NCBI GenBank assembly: GCA_027459575.1
Contig: DAIDIB010000004.1
Span: forward strand, 1-41,175
Reading direction: 5' to 3'
Source: Gammaproteobacteria bacterium
Lineage (GTDB): Bacteria; Pseudomonadota; Gammaproteobacteria; DSM-16500
DNA: 41,175 nucleotides
This document shows, piece by piece, positions 7,907 through 17,307 of this stretch; the stretch's first letter is position 1; every line of letters starts with the position of its first letter. Under the pieces are notes generated by a model. It was not told where the DNA came from, did no database searches, and was given only the letters and a program-made list of their open reading frames with translations. Position numbers and translations under genes: made by a program.

Positions 7907-10288
7907 GTGAAAAGAAATGCGCTTCGGCTAATTTTATTGATCATTGCTTACACTTACTGCCTGGCGGCGCTTGGTCCTGTGCCGCCACCCAGACCGCCAG
8001 CGCCTCCACCACCGCCGCCTCCACCACCACCATTCGTTGAGAATTATTATGGTGTGTTTGTCAACGGCTACGATACCAAAGACATCGCGCTTTTTGTGCA
8101 AGATAAACAAGGCAATTTATGGGTATCCGCTGAAGACATCAAAAGCTGGCATATGGAGTTGCCGAAAACAGCGCCGATGATGTATCAAGGTAAGCCATAT
8201 TATGCCGTGAACAAATTGCCCGGGCTCACTTACCGCGTAAATGAAGAAACCCTATCAATTTATCTGAAAGGTGGCGCGGATTTATTTGTTCCGCAAGTCA
8301 TTAACGCTAATGGTTCGGTTACTTACCAATACACCAAGCCCACACCTGGCGCTTTTGTTAATTACAATTTATTCGGCACGACGGTGCCGTCCGGTCAAAA
8401 TCAATATAACGCGGTATTGAATTTTGGCATCTTCACGCCGTATGGTGTTGGTACCAGTGGCTTTATGTTGAATTCTATGCCGGGCACGAATGCTGTTCTG
8501 CGTCTGTTGACTACCTGGGAATATGATATTCCAGAAAAAATGGTAAGCTGGCGTTTTGGTGATACCACCAGTACCACTAGCTCATGGTCGGGTTCAAATA
8601 ATTTTGGCGGCATACAGTATGCAACCAACTTTGCCACACAGCCTTATTTTCTAACTTTTCCCCAGCCAGTATTGCACGGACAGGCGATTGTGCCTTCTTC
8701 GCTAAATTTATTTGTTAACGGCGCATTGGCGGTGCAAAAAAATATTAACCCAGGCCCTTATACGGTTGAAAATATTCCGCTGGTCGATGGTGCTGGTAAT
8801 ATTCGCATGGTCACCAAAGACCTTCAAGGAAAAGAACAGGTGGTTGTTGTGCCATATTATTTGAGTACGACATTATTAAAAGAAGGATTAAAAAACTTTG
8901 GCTACGAAATAGGAATATTGCGACAAAACCTGGGTACCGATAGTGATGTCTATAGCCAGATGTTGATCGCAGGCACTGAAAGTATTGGTATTACCGATGA
9001 TCTGACTTTTCAATGGCACGCCGAAGCATTGCCTTATCAACAGGCGCTGGGTGTGGGTGTGGCAAAATTAGTGGATAAGATTGGTGTTTTCAATGCCGCG
9101 TTGGCAGGCAGCCATGCCAATGTTGGTAAGGGTATGTTGTTACAATTAGGTTATCAATATATTTCACAGAATTTTACTTTCACCGCCAGCAATCAGTTGG
9201 CAACCAATCACTTTTTACAACAAGGCATTCAGCAGGGTTCTTTTTCACCCAAACTGGTCACACAATTATTTACCGGATTTAACTTCCTGACCGGTACACT
9301 GGGTATTTCCTATACGCGTCAAGTTGAGCAAGGCTCGCCATTAATCAATTTGTTAACAGCGAATTATTCAACAGTCATGTTTAAACAGTTGGGAACCACG
9401 CTGAGCTGGATCACTAGTCTCGGCGGCCCACGCAATCATGCGTTCATTGCCAATGTCATTTATTCGTTTGGCATGGATGAAACTGGTTCGAATACCAGTT
9501 TGAGTTTATCACGTAGCGATCAAAACGATGCGCGGCTCTACTCAGCGCAATTGATACGCAATTTGCCGCCCGGGCCGGGTTATGGTTATAACATTTCAGT
9601 CGATCGTGGCGGCGGCGCTTCACCTAGCTCTGCCAATACTAATTTATTCAACTATAGCTACCAAAATGATGTGGGTACTTACTTTGGACAAGTCAGTACG
9701 GCGCAGGGTCAACCCCCTGTTTATTCTCTTAACGCAGCGGGGGCGTTAGCGTTTATGGATTATCACTTCTTTCCGATGCGTACTATCAATGGCGCATTTG
9801 GTGTGGCGAAAGTCGGTGGTTTCCCGAATGTTCCTGTCTATGCCAATAACCAGTTAATGGGTTATACCGATAAAAACGGTTATGCGCTCATTCCAACCTT
9901 GTTACCGTATAATCAGACGAAAGTTGGCATTGATACTAACAAGCTGCCGTTCAATTCAAAGATTGGGGAGACTGAAACATATGTCGCGCCGTATAATAAC
10001 GCGGGTATCTTGATACCATTTGAAGTGAAAGAATCGTTGAACGCGACCATGGTGCTCAAACAAAAGACGGGTGATTATGTGCCTGAAGGCGCATCCATCA
10101 CGGTGACGGGTCAGACACAAGAATACATTGTGGGTATGAATGGTGAAACGTTCTTGTCTGATCTGGCGCATCAGAATCAGATTACAGTGGCATGGCCTGG
10201 GCATCAATGTAAAATGGATATTACTGTGCCGCCGTATTCTGAAAAAAACCCGGTACCGGATCTGGGTACGCTGGTTTGCAATGGATGA
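7907..10288 (+). CDS. Fimbrial outer-membrane usher (CsuD type); GTG start
   Basis: 793 aa with usher-like beta-barrel and C-terminal plug features (ANNQLMGYTDKNGYALIPTLLPYNQTKVGIDTNKLP); deca-proline tract near N-terminus. Confidence 0.9.
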   Translation: MKRNALRLILLIIAYTYCLAALGPVPPPRPPAPPPPPPPPPPFVENYYGVFVNGYDTKDIALFVQDKQGNLWVSAEDIKSWHMELPKTAPMMYQGKPYYAVNKLPGLTYRVNEETLSIYLKGGADLFVPQVINANGSVTYQYTKPTPGAFVNYNLFGTTVPSGQNQYNAVLNFGIFTPYGVGTSGFMLNSMPGTNAVLRLLTTWEYDIPEKMVSWRFGDTTSTTSSWSGSNNFGGIQYATNFATQPYFLTFPQPVLHGQAIVPSSLNLFVNGALAVQKNINPGPYTVENIPLVDGAGNIRMVTKDLQGKEQVVVVPYYLSTTLLKEGLKNFGYEIGILRQNLGTDSDVYSQMLIAGTESIGITDDLTFQWHAEALPYQQALGVGVAKLVDKIGVFNAALAGSHANVGKGMLLQLGYQYISQNFTFTASNQLATNHFLQQGIQQGSFSPKLVTQLFTGFNFLTGTLGISYTRQVEQGSPLINLLTANYSTVMFKQLGTTLSWITSLGGPRNHAFIANVIYSFGMDETGSNTSLSLSRSDQNDARLYSAQLIRNLPPGPGYGYNISVDRGGGASPSSANTNLFNYSYQNDVGTYFGQVSTAQGQPPVYSLNAAGALAFMDYHFFPMRTINGAFGVAKVGGFPNVPVYANNQLMGYTDKNGYALIPTLLPYNQTKVGIDTNKLPFNSKIGETETYVAPYNNAGILIPFEVKESLNATMVLKQKTGDYVPEGASITVTGQTQEYIVGMNGETFLSDLAHQNQITVAWPGHQCKMDITVPPYSEKNPVPDLGTLVCNG

Positions 10289-10301
10289 AGGAGCAAGCAT
10301 A

Positions 10302-10772
10302 ATGATAAAAATGATATTGTATATTGTTTTAAGTTTTATATCTGTCTCAGCGCTTGCTACCCCCCCTCCTTCTACTGGAACGTGTACTGTGACGACTACG
10401 CCGGTTAACTTTGGTGCTTACAATGTTTTTAACAATACACCCACGGATACGATCGGCCAAATAACGGTTGCTTGTACCGGTGTCGGTACAACTTATAGTG
10501 TTGCCATACAGCTAAACAAGGGGTTGGTTGGATCGATAGACCAGCGTAAATTACAACAAACAAACGGTAATGATTTTCTTCGCTATAATCTCTATATAGA
10601 TGCGGGGCGCAGTACAATCTGGGGAGATGGCACGGATTCGAGCGTCACTCAAACCATAAACGTGATAGGGGGTACTTCTCAGACTTTAACTATATATGGT
10701 CGTATTCCGCAGCTCCAGGATGTGAGTATGGGGGATTATAACGACACAGTCGGCGTGACTATCAATTTCTAA
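10302..10772 (+). CDS. Spore coat protein U domain pilin/tip-like subunit
   Basis: MIKMILYIVLSFISVSALA signal peptide; GTCTVTTTPVNFGAYNVF...FLRYNLYIDAG...YNDTVGVTINF. Start at 10302 (GGAG upstream), not 10140. Confidence 0.85.
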   Translation: MIKMILYIVLSFISVSALATPPPSTGTCTVTTTPVNFGAYNVFNNTPTDTIGQITVACTGVGTTYSVAIQLNKGLVGSIDQRKLQQTNGNDFLRYNLYIDAGRSTIWGDGTDSSVTQTINVIGGTSQTLTIYGRIPQLQDVSMGDYNDTVGVTINF

Positions 10773-10849
10773 TAAAATCAGTCATTTATAATATAATCAA
10801 CTTAATATCAATAAGTTATTTCATGCTGATCAACATTGATACACTCTAA

Positions 10850-11023
10850 AATGCTATCGTTACCGTGCAGATGTGTATTTATTATGAACAGACAAATACA
10901 GTTACTTATACCGGTCAGGGGGGCACCACCGGGAGCTTACCTATATATGCGTCTATCCCGGCTGGGCAAAATGCGGCCGCCGGTAGCTATAGTGATACAG
11001 TGACAATGACCATTTCATACTAA
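10850..11023 (+). pseudogene. C-terminal remnant of a spore coat U pilin
   Basis: In-frame NAIVTVQMCIYYEQTNTVTYTGQGGTTGSLPIYASIPAGQNAAAGSYSDTVTMTISY*; matches the pilin C-terminal pattern (I/V)YG.IP..Q....G.YSDTV...(I/V).(F/Y)* but lacks the N-terminal half; upstream TAA at 10847. Confidence 0.8.
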
Positions 11024-11173
11024 AAAACAACAGGTTAACAAAAAAAGTACAATATTCTAAGTGAATGATTAATAGCTCATTTTTAACAAGGCAAAGAAAT
11101 ATAAGCTTATGATTATTAACAGGTTATTATGTATAAATATTTTTCACTAAGTAGTGAAATAGTCAAAAAAGGT

Positions 11174-11181
11174 GCTATAGT
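11174..11181 (+). promoter_or_regulatory. Putative extended -10 (TGC-TATAGT) of the pilin at 11267
   Basis: TCAAAAAAGGTGCTATAGTT resembles TCAAAACACCTGCTATAGTT upstream of 12280. Confidence 0.5.
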
Positions 11182-11266
11182 TTTATTGTAAAGTGTGTAA
11201 GCGCAACGTGGATGCGGCTACAAGTTAGTATTTAACGTATGAATAGACGACTAAGAGGATGTATAT

Positions 11267-11818
11267 ATGAATACGTTTACGAGAAATAAGAAACCGTTAA
11301 TTGCAGTAATAGCGACCGCTGTATTAGGTTTAGGGTTAGTAGGTAATGCTGATGTATTAGCAAGTACTAATTCGCAAAATTTAGGCGTAACTGCTAGTGT
11401 TGTAAATGTATGCGCAGTAGGTGGTGTTACTCCCGTTGGGTTTGGTACCTATGATCCCATTGTCAACAATGCTACCTCGCCACAACCCGGGACTGGAACG
11501 TTTACTATCAAATGTAACGCGAAAGGCAGTGCGACATTGTCATTGGATAATGGTAAGAACTCTGCTTATGCAACGGGTACGACTCGTGCAATGGTGGGTA
11601 CAAGTTCAGACTATTTAAACTATGACCTGTACACCAGTAATGCATATACGACTGTTTGGAATGGTACCAATACAGTAGCGTATGGTCCAGCAACTAATGG
11701 TACGGCCTATACAGAAACAGTATATGGGCAAATCCCAAGCGCAGCTACTAATACTGTCAACGCCAACGCAGTGCCAGATAGTTATTCTGACACGGTAGTA
11801 ATAACGGCTACTTATTAA
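11267..11818 (+). CDS. Spore coat protein U domain pilin
   Basis: Signal peptide; VCAVGGVTPVGFGTYDPIVNNATSP; YLNYDLYTSNAYTTVW; PDSYSDTVVITATY. Confidence 0.9.
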   Translation: MNTFTRNKKPLIAVIATAVLGLGLVGNADVLASTNSQNLGVTASVVNVCAVGGVTPVGFGTYDPIVNNATSPQPGTGTFTIKCNAKGSATLSLDNGKNSAYATGTTRAMVGTSSDYLNYDLYTSNAYTTVWNGTNTVAYGPATNGTAYTETVYGQIPSAATNTVNANAVPDSYSDTVVITATY

Positions 11819-11870
11819 AAGATTATTGGGAAGTGGTGTTTTCTTTTAACGTGTAAAGTGTATGGTAAAT

Positions 11871-11894
11871 AAAACCGCACGTGTGCGGTTTTTT
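11871..11894 (+). terminator. Rho-independent terminator AAAACCGCAC-GT-GTGCGGTTTTTT
   Basis: GC-rich stem followed by T-tract, 50 nt after pilin stop. Confidence 0.85.
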
Positions 11895-11943
11895 ATTTTA
11901 TTTTTTAAAACTCCCCCACTCAACTACTCGCGATAGCGGCCGC

Positions 11944-12088
11944 TATTGAACGGCGGACTGGGAGGTTTCTGTTTCTTTTTCGCAGCGCAGCGAGAAAAAA
12001 AACAGACCTACCAGTCCGTGGTTACCGTATCACCGATGAAGTTAGATAGGACAGCTCCCCGGATGAGAAAAGCACTCATCCGGGCTAC
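11944..12088 (+). repeat. Composite repeat: ~65-nt hairpin (11954-12018) + linker + GTAG-CCCGG REP (12057-12088, minus orientation)
   Basis: Near-identical to reverse complement of 27210-27348; hairpin module also at 24076, 31074, 33105. Confidence 0.9.
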
Positions 12089-12240
12089 ACTCGTGTCACC
12101 GTATAACCGATTAGATGGACCAGACATTAATGTCAGCAAAAGATTCAATCACTTAGCAGCCATCCTCCCAACCCCTTGTTTTAAAAGTCATTATTTTTGA
12201 AAAAAAATGACTGGCTTACCCTGCAAAAATCAAAACACCT

Positions 12241-12248
12241 GCTATAGT
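12241..12248 (+). promoter_or_regulatory. Putative -10 region (TGC-TATAGT) of the pilin at 12280
   Basis: Same motif as at 11174; 31 nt upstream of the ATG. Confidence 0.5.
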
Positions 12249-12279
12249 TAATATATGAAAGAAGACGAGGGGAATTTAT

Positions 12280-12831
12280 ATGATACACAGTAAACGACCA
12301 GTCACGGCTATAGCTGCAACGATACTGCTAACCTTGGGCATCGCTGGCAACATTAACCAGGTCATTGCTGGCTCCAGTACTGCAAGCTTGTCCGTAACAG
12401 CGAATGTTAACGCTAAGTGTATGCTTGGAAATACAACCCCTGTTGCCTTCGGCACTTACGATCCAGTGGTAGCAAACGCAAGCACGCCACTTGATGCAAA
12501 TGGTTCATTCACAGTGCAATGTACGAAAGGGTCAACCGGTACATTGACACTTAATAACGGGTTATATAACTCTAACGCTTCAGGTACGACACGTGCAATG
12601 AAAGCGTCTGGCAGTTCTACTTATTTAAACTACGATCTTTATACCTCTAACACTTATGCAACGGTTTGGAATGCAACGACGAACACGGTTTCTTACGGGC
12701 CTGCGGCTAATTCATCACCCTATACTGAAACAGTGTATGGTCAGATTCCCAGTGTGGCGACCAACTCAGCGAACGGTAACGTGACGGCAGATAGCTACGC
12801 TGACACAGTAACGGTAACGGTCACTTACTAA
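12280..12831 (+). CDS. Spore coat protein U domain pilin (paralog of 11267)
   Basis: CMLGNTTPVAFGTYDPVVANASTP; YLNYDLYTSNTYATVWNATTNTVSYGPA; YTETVYGQIPS shared with 11267 ORF. Confidence 0.9.
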   Translation: MIHSKRPVTAIAATILLTLGIAGNINQVIAGSSTASLSVTANVNAKCMLGNTTPVAFGTYDPVVANASTPLDANGSFTVQCTKGSTGTLTLNNGLYNSNASGTTRAMKASGSSTYLNYDLYTSNTYATVWNATTNTVSYGPAANSSPYTETVYGQIPSVATNSANGNVTADSYADTVTVTVTY

Positions 12832-14543
12832 CTGTTAGTACTATAAAAGCCGAGCGGTTTCGATGTTGAAACTGGCTCGGCGATGTTTACATCCAGCATT
12901 TCCTGCACTGTTTTACCAAAACGACTTTGTTTAATCGTACGATTAATTTTCTCATACAAGCTATCTTCAGTGCGTTGCGTTAATTGATGCATTAACTCAT
13001 CCAGTCGAGTTAACACCAGTTGAAAATCGCCAAGCTCCGGCTGACAAAAATACGCGACGATATGATGCATGCCGTCAACGTCGTATAAAGTGGGTTCATG
13101 TCCATAATTACGCAGTTTAGCCATACGGTAAGGATAAAATTCAATATTGGGTTTGTTTTTCCTGTCGGCTTCAGCAAGCAGTTCGGCCAGTGTAGCTGCA
13201 TATTCATTACAAGCTTGCAAGACAAGATTGTATAAGTCAGCGGTATCGGTATCCGGGAAATCTGTGAAGGGTCGCGCACGCGCGGTAGTAAGCGTTAATT
13301 CATGGCCAGCGAGAGTAAATGCACGCAAATTCATGATTGCCGGACTTTTCTTATTGCAGGAGAAAGCCATGAAGCCCAGTTCCTGCAAAAAGAAGCCAAT
13401 ATTTTCATTGTCACGAAAATACATTCGGTCTTGTAATTTGCCGCCACCGCTGCCAATTACAAATCCGCTGGCATCGGGAGTGACATAGTTATACATGGCA
13501 TGCACGTGCGCGGCGAAACTGGTGGCCCATTTTATTCCCATTGCTGTGTATACTTTTGTAAGCAGGGCATCGTGCTTATAATCATTTACATCAAGGCCAA
13601 ATAATTTGGCCAATCGCTTCCAGCGTTCGGGATCGTGCTTAAAGTAAAGATGCGCATCGCCGTCTCCGTATCGTGCGCGCTTGCTAAGATCAACCAGTGG
13701 ATGATGCTGAAATAATACGGGCGTTCGTCCAGCTTTTTTGCATGCTTCAAATTCACGCGCTAACCATGCCGCCTGATTTTTTTGTGGATCAACGGGTGTC
13801 ACATTTTCAATTATACTTAGGTAATCATCAGCGAGATGGTTGGAATCCATAAAAAATAATTGCAGATTGCCAATGATGACTGAATAGTAGGGCGCTGGTT
13901 TGCACCATTTTGGCAGGGATGCCAGGTCAAGTTCTTCCTGGCGCCAAAATTCACCCATCGTCATGGGTATTTCTGGGTCGCCTGGATGCTTGCTATAACT
14001 ATGTACGTCTTGGTGACGTCCTCGCGCTTTGCCTGCGACTGTTTTTGAGCTGTAATTAATTTTTTCTTCATTGGTGTAGCCATAATCATGGTTGCCAGGA
14101 ACCACAAAGCAAGGGATGTCATACATTTTGTAAAATTGTTCTTCGAAGCGTTCGTCGTCGGGAGAATCAACCCCATTCGGATAAAAATTATCGCCAAGCA
14201 GCACAATAAAATCAGGTTTTAACTCGGGATGTTCGGCGATTATTTTTTTGAGATGCTCAGCGACTTTTGCCTGGCCTGTTTTTTTGTCACCCTGACAGCC
14301 AAACACAAAAAAGCGTACGTCTTCGTTATGGTGATTTTTAATCGTGTAAACACGGGAGCCGGTTTTATCGGCTTCGCTGACAGGGTCGTAATGCTGAGAT
14401 TTGACATAATCTAGATTAATGATTTTTTGCAAGTCAACAACGCTTACTTGCAGTTCAGCTGCAATCCGGGCAGAGCTGCTCGCTGCGGGTGCCTCTTTCT
14501 TCTCACCGCTATCATCACTACTATCATCCCTGCTGCTCGCCAT
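12828..14543 (-). CDS. Calcineurin-like metallophosphoesterase (purple acid phosphatase-like)
   Basis: FIVLLGDNFYPNGVDSPDD; VVPGNHDYGY; VLFQHHPLV; FAAHVHAMYNY; GSGGGK. Confidence 0.85.
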   Translation of the reverse strand: MASSRDDSSDDSGEKKEAPAASSSARIAAELQVSVVDLQKIINLDYVKSQHYDPVSEADKTGSRVYTIKNHHNEDVRFFVFGCQGDKKTGQAKVAEHLKKIIAEHPELKPDFIVLLGDNFYPNGVDSPDDERFEEQFYKMYDIPCFVVPGNHDYGYTNEEKINYSSKTVAGKARGRHQDVHSYSKHPGDPEIPMTMGEFWRQEELDLASLPKWCKPAPYYSVIIGNLQLFFMDSNHLADDYLSIIENVTPVDPQKNQAAWLAREFEACKKAGRTPVLFQHHPLVDLSKRARYGDGDAHLYFKHDPERWKRLAKLFGLDVNDYKHDALLTKVYTAMGIKWATSFAAHVHAMYNYVTPDASGFVIGSGGGKLQDRMYFRDNENIGFFLQELGFMAFSCNKKSPAIMNLRAFTLAGHELTLTTARARPFTDFPDTDTADLYNLVLQACNEYAATLAELLAEADRKNKPNIEFYPYRMAKLRNYGHEPTLYDVDGMHHIVAYFCQPELGDFQLVLTRLDELMHQLTQRTEDSLYEKINRTIKQSRFGKTVQEMLDVNIAEPVSTSKPLGFYSTNS

Positions 14544-14557
14544 TTCCCTTTCTCCTC

Positions 14558-16000
14558 TTAATGAGGGGTTTCACCTATCGTAATAATTTTCAGCGAATTC
14601 GTGCGACCATGTACGCCGATGAGATCCCCTTTAGTGATAATCACCAGATCACCATTGTCAAGAATGCCGCGTTTTTGCAATTCCAGAGCCGCGGAATGAT
14701 TGAGAATGCGTCTGTCTATGTGTGTCGCATCAAACGGAATAGGGTAAACACCACGATAAAGTGTCATCCGCCGCAGCGTGGCATCGTAACGGCTCATGCC
14801 ATAAATAGGAATGTTTGAATTGACGCGCGACATTAAAAGCGGCGTCGTGCCGGATTCGGTTAAGGCGATGATACCTTTAATTTCCAGATGATTGGCCACG
14901 TACATCGTCGCCATGGCAATGGCTTCATCCACATAATGTAAATGTTTATGCTGATTTTGATGCATGCTTTTGCTGCTTTCGTGTTTTTCCGCACTGAGAC
15001 AAATGCGATCCATGGCCGCTACCGCTTTGTCTGGATATAAACCCACGGCGGTTTCGCCAGATAACATCACTGCGTCTGTGCCATCCAGCACGGCGTTTGC
15101 GACGTCAGACACTTCGGCGCGTGTTGGAATAGTGTTGTACGTCATGGTTTCCAGCATTTGTGTCGCGGTAATCACGGGTTTGTTAAACACACGCGCGATC
15201 TTGATAATTTTTTTCTGCACGGCGGGTAATTCAGCGTCACCAATTTCCACGCCCAAATCACCGCGCGCGATCATCACTGCGTCTGAGGCGTCGATAATGC
15301 TATCCAGATTTGCCACGGCTTCCACCCGTTCAATTTTGGCGATGATTCCCATGTTGCCGCCCGCGGCTTTGATTAGCGTGCGAGCTTCTTTGATGTCATC
15401 AGCATGACGAGGGAAGGACACCGCCACATAATCCGCTCCTAATCGCACTGCTTCGCGGATGTCAGTATGATCTTTGGCGGTCAGCGCGGCCGCGGACAAA
15501 CCACCACCTAACTTGTTAATGCCTTTGTTGTTGGACAGTTCGCCGCCCACGACGACCTGACACTCAACTTTGGTTGGTTGTGTGCGTAATACTTTCATCA
15601 CCAGGCGTCCATCATCCAGCAACAGCGTGTCATCGGCTTTAACATCACGCGGCAAGCCTTCGTAAGCGAGTGAGACCACCTGTTCATTGCCAGCATTTTC
15701 ATCCAGTGTGGTGTCGAGTGTGAAGGTTTGACCTTCACGCAAGGTGATTTTTTTATTCTGGAAACGACCAATGCGAATTTTCGGTCCTTGCAAGTCGACT
15801 AAAATGGCAACAGAACGCTCGTGCTTGGTTGCGATTTCGCGCACAAGATTGAGTCGGGCTTCATGCGTGCTGATATCGCCATGTGAAAAGTTGGCGCGAA
15901 ACACCACCGCGCCCGCCAGGATGACACGTTCCAGCATGTCTGGATCATCCAGTGATGGGCCCAGTGTGACAACAATTTTAGTGCGCCTTAAGTGCTTCAT
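14558..16000 (-). CDS. pyk: Pyruvate kinase
   Basis: MKHLRRTKIVVTLGPSLDDP...; MIARGDLGVEIGDAELPAVQKKII; TATQMLETM. Confidence 0.97.
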   Translation of the reverse strand: MKHLRRTKIVVTLGPSLDDPDMLERVILAGAVVFRANFSHGDISTHEARLNLVREIATKHERSVAILVDLQGPKIRIGRFQNKKITLREGQTFTLDTTLDENAGNEQVVSLAYEGLPRDVKADDTLLLDDGRLVMKVLRTQPTKVECQVVVGGELSNNKGINKLGGGLSAAALTAKDHTDIREAVRLGADYVAVSFPRHADDIKEARTLIKAAGGNMGIIAKIERVEAVANLDSIIDASDAVMIARGDLGVEIGDAELPAVQKKIIKIARVFNKPVITATQMLETMTYNTIPTRAEVSDVANAVLDGTDAVMLSGETAVGLYPDKAVAAMDRICLSAEKHESSKSMHQNQHKHLHYVDEAIAMATMYVANHLEIKGIIALTESGTTPLLMSRVNSNIPIYGMSRYDATLRRMTLYRGVYPIPFDATHIDRRILNHSAALELQKRGILDNGDLVIITKGDLIGVHGRTNSLKIITIGETPH

Positions 16001-16006
16001 ATAGCC

Positions 16007-17200
16007 TTATGCAACTGCTTCGTTTTTAGAGTAGCGTTCTTCCAGTGCGGCGATAACGGGTAACTTCTTGCCTTCCAGCACCGTTAAAAACGCGCCGCCG
16101 CCAGTAGAAATATAGTCAATTTTGCCGTCAATTTTATATTTCTCGATGGCCGCTAGTGTATCACCACCACCTGCTACTTTAAATCCTTTGCTATCTGCCA
16201 CCGCGCGAGCGATTGCTTCTGTGCCTTTGGAAAATTTGTCAATTTCAAAAGCGCCTACTGGGCCGTTCCATAAAATGGTTTTGGCTTTTTTAATGATGCC
16301 GGTGAACAGCTTGATAGTATCAGGGCCGATATCGAAGATTTTTTCGTTGTCGTCTATTTGTGACACCAGGCGAATGCTGTCTTCAGCGTCCTCGGAGAAT
16401 TTTTCCGCGGTGACCACATCAATGGGCTGCGGAATTTCCGCGCCACGATTTTTTGCCTCGATGGTCAACCGTTCCGCTTCATCAATCAAGTCTGGCTCAT
16501 AAAGTGATTTGCCAACGGTGTAACCATCCGCCGCCAGGAAGGTATTGGCGATGCCGCCGCCAATAATCAGGTGGTCGACTTTTTTCACTAACGAATCGAG
16601 CAGGGCGAGTTTGGTGGACACCTTGGAGCCGCCAACAATCGCCACCACGGGGTGCGCGGGTTTTTCCATGATTTTGTTTAACGCATCCAGCTCGGATAAC
16701 AAGAGAGGGCCAGCGCAAGCTTCTTTGGCGTATTTGATGACACCACAAGTGGAGGATTCCGCGCGATGAGAGGTGGCAAAAGCATCCATGACAAATACAT
16801 CGCACAGATGTGCCATTTTTTTCGACAGCTCAACATTGTTGTCTGTTTCGCCATGATTGAAGCGCACGTTTTCCAGCAATACCACGGGAGCTTCGCCCAT
16901 ATTGACGCCGCCAATCCAGTTGGTTATTAACGGAACATCCATTTTTAACAGCTTTGATAATTGCTGTGCGACGGGCGCAAGCGAAAAATTCGGGTCATAC
17001 GCACCTTCGGGTGGTCTGCCCAAATGTGACATCAGCATGACTTTAGCGCCTTTTTTAAGCGCCAGCTTGATAGTGGGAAGCGCGGCGCGTATACGCAGGT
17101 CACTGGTGACCACGCCGTTCTTGATTGGCACATTAAAATCTTCCCGGATTAAGACCCGCTTCCCTTTCAGATCCAAATCAGACATCGTTAAAATTGTCAT
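16007..17200 (-). CDS. pgk: Phosphoglycerate kinase
   Basis: [50 protein letters not shown]. Confidence 0.97.
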   Translation of the reverse strand: MTILTMSDLDLKGKRVLIREDFNVPIKNGVVTSDLRIRAALPTIKLALKKGAKVMLMSHLGRPPEGAYDPNFSLAPVAQQLSKLLKMDVPLITNWIGGVNMGEAPVVLLENVRFNHGETDNNVELSKKMAHLCDVFVMDAFATSHRAESSTCGVIKYAKEACAGPLLLSELDALNKIMEKPAHPVVAIVGGSKVSTKLALLDSLVKKVDHLIIGGGIANTFLAADGYTVGKSLYEPDLIDEAERLTIEAKNRGAEIPQPIDVVTAEKFSEDAEDSIRLVSQIDDNEKIFDIGPDTIKLFTGIIKKAKTILWNGPVGAFEIDKFSKGTEAIARAVADSKGFKVAGGGDTLAAIEKYKIDGKIDYISTGGGAFLTVLEGKKLPVIAALEERYSKNEAVA

Positions 17201-17307
17201 TCCATCAGCTCCTAAGAAAACACACTATAGATGGTGCTGAATTTATTGCATAACCACAAGAAAAACAATAGTATTGTTAAGAAAATAGTGTTTAAGGAGA
17301 AGCCACA

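Noticed and set aside
10140-10301. 5' extension of the pilin ORF starting at 10140
   Set aside because: Overlaps the usher C-terminus; a proper RBS and signal peptide begin at 10302.
11946-12200. ORF 11946-12200 (84 aa)
   Set aside because: Runs entirely through the composite repeat; coding appearance comes from the repeat.
12822-12840. Short palindrome TACTAAC-T-GTTAGTA at the convergent pilin/phosphoesterase stops as a terminator
   Set aside because: AT-rich, 7 bp, no T-tract; overlap with the stop codons may be coincidental.
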